DNA of 7,438 nucleotides from Gammaproteobacteria bacterium. Lineage in GTDB: Bacteria; Pseudomonadota; Gammaproteobacteria; Coxiellales; Coxiellaceae. The DNA lies in assembly GCA_022600315.1 (NCBI GenBank), contig JAHZKQ010000272.1:1-7438 (forward strand), written 5' to 3'. How positions within the stretch are numbered: the first letter of the stretch is position 1; every line of letters starts with the position of its first letter. Of the stretch, positions 5,339-7,438 are shown piece after piece. A program made the translations under genes and the position numbers. The notes below the pieces were generated by a model that was not told where the DNA came from, did no database searches, and worked only from the letters and a program-made list of their open reading frames with translations.

Positions 5339-6898
5339 TTACTCCTTGCTAAGCTCGGCAGGTTTATCAATAATTTTAGGCGTTAAGAAAATTAATAATT
5401 CATCACGATCATTGCGGGTTAAAGTATGTCTAAATAAATTACCAACAATAGGGATGCTGCCAAGAAAAGGTATACGGGTAACGACTTTGCGTTTATCTTG
5501 GGTATAGACACCGCCGATGACAATAGTTTGGCCGTTATTCATTAACACTCTAGATTCTTCTTCCTCGGTATCGATGGGTACAAAGCTGCTGCCGTCAGCT
5601 AACGCTACTTGTGTGCCTTGCCGATTATTGGAGACCTTAACTTTTAATAGTACGCGATGGTCAGGTGTAATACGTGGAGTGACTTCAAGTTTTAAAGCCG
5701 CATTTTTAAACTCAATCGCAGTTGCACCACTAGAAGTTGCTTGCTGGTAAGGGATTTCTTCGCCGGTTTCAATATAGGCTGGCTCTAAATTTGAAGTGAC
5801 TAAACGTGGCGCGGAAATCAAATGAATTTTGCCTTCGCGTTCTAGCGCAGAAATTTCAACGTCAATATTAAAGTTATGTATTTGTGCTAGAGCCAGGCCG
5901 AAGGTAGCTGGGTTTGCACCGCTAATAGCCGCAGCAGGAATATTAAAGTTTAAGCGTCGACTAATTGGCGTCACTGCAGAGGGCACTGCGCCCGCGACAA
6001 TATCATTAGCGCCTTGCAAAGTACCTGAGAGATTGTTATTGGCATTGGTGACACCCCACATCAGCCCTAGTTGGCGCTCATAGGGCCGTTGGATGCTGAC
6101 GATGCGCGCCTTAATTTCTACTTGTTTGGCTGGGAAGTCTAATTTTCTCAATAATCGGGTAATAGTGGCCAAGTGTTTTTTGGTATCGCGAATCCAAATC
6201 GAATTAGTTTGATTGTCAAAGCCCATGCTGCCACGCGCAGTAAGTAGATTTCCAGTTTCGGTTAATAGTTTTTTAATGTCTTCAGCTTTCGCATATTTTA
6301 AGATAAAAACTTTATTGTAAAGCGGTGTTAGGCTATTTAATTTCTGATTTGATTCAAGCTTTTGAATTTTTCCGGCGGTTTTTAATTTGGCCAGTTGTTG
6401 CTGATTTTGTATTTCTTGAATTTGTTCGGCAGAGATGTCACTTCCTGGCGCGATAATGACCGAGTTACCAATTTCACGTTGCGCTAAACTTTGTGATTTT
6501 AGAATAACTTCTAAGGCTTGTGGCCAGGGAATATTTTTTAGGTGAATCGACATGCTGCCTTTGACTTTATCGCTAATAATAAAATTTTTGCCAGTAAATT
6601 GGGCGAGAATTTGCAGTAGCTCACGAGTACTGATATTGGTGAAATTTAATGAGATTCTTTTGGCAGGCTTGCTCTGAAGGTATTGTTGCAGTCGCGTGTT
6701 TGCGGCAGTCGGCCCTGGAGTAGCGGTTGTGGCTGGGCTGGCGGTGGTCGCAGTCGTCGCTGGAGTAGTGGTTATGGGCTTAGTAGTACTGGCGGCATTT
6801 GCCAGCTGAAAGACAATAAACATAGCGCTTAGGCATAGCCCCAGGGCCAGTTTTACTTGCCAGTGCAGTCCTTTGCTTTTATGGCTGCTATTTCGCAT
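5339..6898 (-). CDS. pilQ: Type IV pilus secretin PilQ (short, AMIN-less)
   Basis: A 519-residue outer-membrane secretin, the gated ring through which type IV pili leave the cell. Order of parts: signal peptide (about 1-35, ending LANA), a Thr/Ala/Pro-rich linker (37-66), an STN/N0 domain (80-151, with VKGSMSIHLKNIPWPQALE), a Gln/Lys-rich connector (152-192), an N1 domain (195-255, with FDNQTNSIWI), and the secretin core from about 259 (QVEIKARIV) to 511. The core carries the VPIDTEEEESRVLMNNGQT stretch (from 440) and the signature IPFLGSIPIVGNLF (476-489). Pseudomonas PilQ is about 714 residues and starts with AMIN peptidoglycan-binding domains, which are missing here. ATG 6898 lies 3 bases after the pilP stop and has GAGGAG (complement of 6908-6913) nine bases upstream. 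The domain order and neighbours exclude a type II secretion GspD. Confidence 0.95.
   Translation of the reverse strand: MRNSSHKSKGLHWQVKLALGLCLSAMFIVFQLANAASTTKPITTTPATTATTASPATTATPGPTAANTRLQQYLQSKPAKRISLNFTNISTRELLQILAQFTGKNFIISDKVKGSMSIHLKNIPWPQALEVILKSQSLAQREIGNSVIIAPGSDISAEQIQEIQNQQQLAKLKTAGKIQKLESNQKLNSLTPLYNKVFILKYAKAEDIKKLLTETGNLLTARGSMGFDNQTNSIWIRDTKKHLATITRLLRKLDFPAKQVEIKARIVSIQRPYERQLGLMWGVTNANNNLSGTLQGANDIVAGAVPSAVTPISRRLNFNIPAAAISGANPATFGLALAQIHNFNIDVEISALEREGKIHLISAPRLVTSNLEPAYIETGEEIPYQQATSSGATAIEFKNAALKLEVTPRITPDHRVLLKVKVSNNRQGTQVALADGSSFVPIDTEEEESRVLMNNGQTIVIGGVYTQDKRKVVTRIPFLGSIPIVGNLFRHTLTRNDRDELLIFLTPKIIDKPAELSKE
5342..5347 (-). promoter_or_regulatory. Shine-Dalgarno AAGGAG deciding the pilW start
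   Basis: Minus-strand AAGGAG inside the final codons of pilQ, seven bases ahead of ATG 5334. It favours that start over ATG 5370 and suggests translational coupling of the two genes. Confidence 0.7.
6695..6790 (-). repeat. Low-complexity Thr/Ala/Pro coding tract in pilQ
   Basis: Codons 37-68 of pilQ are almost entirely Thr, Ala, Pro and Ser, made of degenerate ACx and GCx triplets, with imperfect repeats of TTTPATTAT/TASPATTAT. This is probably a flexible linker between the signal peptide and the first folded domain. The DNA repeat is too degenerate to look like a slippage-driven phase-variation tract. Confidence 0.55.
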
Positions 6899-6901
6899 TC
6901 C

Positions 6902-7384
6902 CTAGCGCTCCTCTAGTATCAACCTGACGCGGTGGCGCCGATCACCTTGAGATATGTTCAATATTAAATCATGGTGGTTAATTTTTGTCACCACAGCATT
7001 CTCACGTCCAAGGCGAGCTCCTTTCAGTATACGATATATTTTCTTATCTGGGGCTTTTATTAACGCCCATTTTTTATCAGGGTGGATGATAACGCCAACT
7101 AACTTTAATTCTCTTAGCGAGTATTGTCCAAGTAGGGCGTTGCTATTGGGTGTTTTGCCGTTGCCAGTTTGGTTCAATTGAAATGGGTTGCGTTGTTTGC
7201 GGTCTATTCGGTTGACTATGGGTTTTTGTGGGGCAGGTTTTTGCTTGCTTTGCTCTTTTTTAACCTGAGCACTGGCGAAGGCTTTGAGTTTTTCGATAAA
7301 GCTTTTCCCATCAGTGGATTTTTTGTGGGTGCCACAGGCATTTAAGTTAATGGTTAAAGTTATGACTGATAACTTTGCAGGTAT
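6902..7384 (-). CDS. pilP: Type IV pilus assembly lipoprotein PilP (5' end uncertain, no canonical start)
   Basis: The C-terminal PilP domain is clear: LREL-KLVGVIIHPDKKWALIK, then KIYRILKGARLGRENAVVTKI and a final RHRVRLILEE, matching Pseudomonas PilP (FEMVGTL...ALVK...VHRVRVGDYLGRNDGKVVGI...SLTLKE). PilP is an inner-membrane lipoprotein that links the PilMNO platform to PilQ. The only canonical start, TTG 7177, gives 91 residues, has no Shine-Dalgarno, and falls right after the conserved RNPFQ motif, so it is probably not real. The frame stays open upstream through a Lys/Gln/Pro-rich linker to a lipobox-like LNAC (Cys codon 7336-7334) and stops at TAA 7390-7388. From that Cys the mature protein would be 144 residues, near the family norm. 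No ATG, GTG or TTG exists between; ATA 7384 is my placeholder, giving IPAKLSVITLTINLNAC. A sequencing error or a decayed start is equally possible. pilQ follows after 3 bases. Confidence 0.8.
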   Translation of the reverse strand: MPAKLSVITLTINLNACGTHKKSTDGKSFIEKLKAFASAQVKKEQSKQKPAPQKPIVNRIDRKQRNPFQLNQTGNGKTPNSNALLGQYSLRELKLVGVIIHPDKKWALIKAPDKKIYRILKGARLGRENAVVTKINHHDLILNISQGDRRHRVRLILEER

Positions 7385-7387
7385 AGA

Positions 7388-7438
7388 TTATTCTATATAT
7401 GATACTACAAAGATATTCAGGTGCCCGCTTTCTAAACA
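7388..7438 (-). CDS. Possible C-terminal tail of PilO (partial)
   Basis: On the minus strand, the 16 codons before TAA 7390-7388 read CLESGHLNIFVVSYIE. The alternating hydrophobic strand ending in a Tyr resembles PilO C-termini, and pilO normally precedes pilP. It is in the same frame as pilP. The fragment is far too short to identify by itself; another frame is also open to TAA around 7349 (ending ISHNFNH), so the true end of the upstream gene is unsettled. Confidence 0.3.
   Translation of the reverse strand, partial: CLESGHLNIFVVSYIE

Noticed and set aside
5335..5370. Upstream ATG giving a 12-residue extension of the PilW-like lipoprotein
   Set aside because: It lies within pilQ and would lengthen the signal peptide's n-region; a strong Shine-Dalgarno precedes ATG 5334.
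5319..5507. Plus-strand open frame across the pilQ-pilW junction
   Set aside because: It is a short antisense shadow of two real genes, with no supporting signal.
5517..6083. Plus-strand open frames (5517-5750, 5829-6083) opposite pilQ
   Set aside because: These are antisense shadows of the conserved secretin core and their translations resemble nothing.
5339..6898. Type II secretion secretin GspD instead of PilQ
   Set aside because: One STN and one N1 domain, the PilQ-like N0 sequence and the flanking pilP and pilW genes fit type IV pili; GspD has additional N2 and N3 domains.
6954..7181. Plus-strand open frame opposite pilP
   Set aside because: It is antisense to the conserved PilP domain, with no ribosome site or family resemblance.

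Overview
The window is 7,438 bases of moderately AT-rich bacterial chromosome. It most resembles an intracellular or amoeba-associated gammaproteobacterium of the Legionellales (Coxiella-like). Two things point there. The gene at the left edge belongs to the eukaryote-type sterol C7-reductase (DHCR7) family, which is rare in bacteria but known in Coxiella and relatives. The right half carries type IV pilus genes of gammaproteobacterial type. The taxonomic call is inference from gene content only. I see no rRNA, tRNA, CRISPR, insertion sequence, phage gene or integration scar.

Layout from left to right. Bases 1-584 (minus) hold the N-terminal 194 codons of a DHCR7-like sterol reductase that runs off the left edge. 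Bases 585-730 are a divergent intergenic region. Bases 731-4682 (plus) hold four co-directional genes: a phosphate:H+ symporter-like MFS transporter, a small ABM-fold monooxygenase-like protein, an AsmA-family protein and a beta-carbonic anhydrase. The carbonic anhydrase begins on the base after the AsmA stop codon. Bases 4672-7438 (minus) hold a type IV pilus cluster, read from right to left: a possible pilO tail, pilP, pilQ, and a PilF/PilW-type pilotin lipoprotein. The pilotin and carbonic anhydrase genes converge and overlap by 11 bp.

How the genes work together. PilP (inner-membrane lipoprotein), PilQ (outer-membrane secretin) and PilW/PilF (outer-membrane lipoprotein needed for secretin assembly) form the envelope-spanning channel for type IV pili. 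Gaps of 3-4 bp between them argue for one coupled transcript. The plus-strand genes are physically linked, but their products (phosphate uptake, possible quinone or small-molecule oxidation, envelope lipid homeostasis, CO2/bicarbonate conversion) do not form an obvious pathway.

Most worth a second look: the DHCR7-like gene; a pilP frame whose conserved part extends upstream through a possible lipobox but has no ATG, GTG or TTG there; a short PilQ lacking AMIN domains; and the pilotin gene sitting directly behind pilQ. I found no convincing new multi-gene system.
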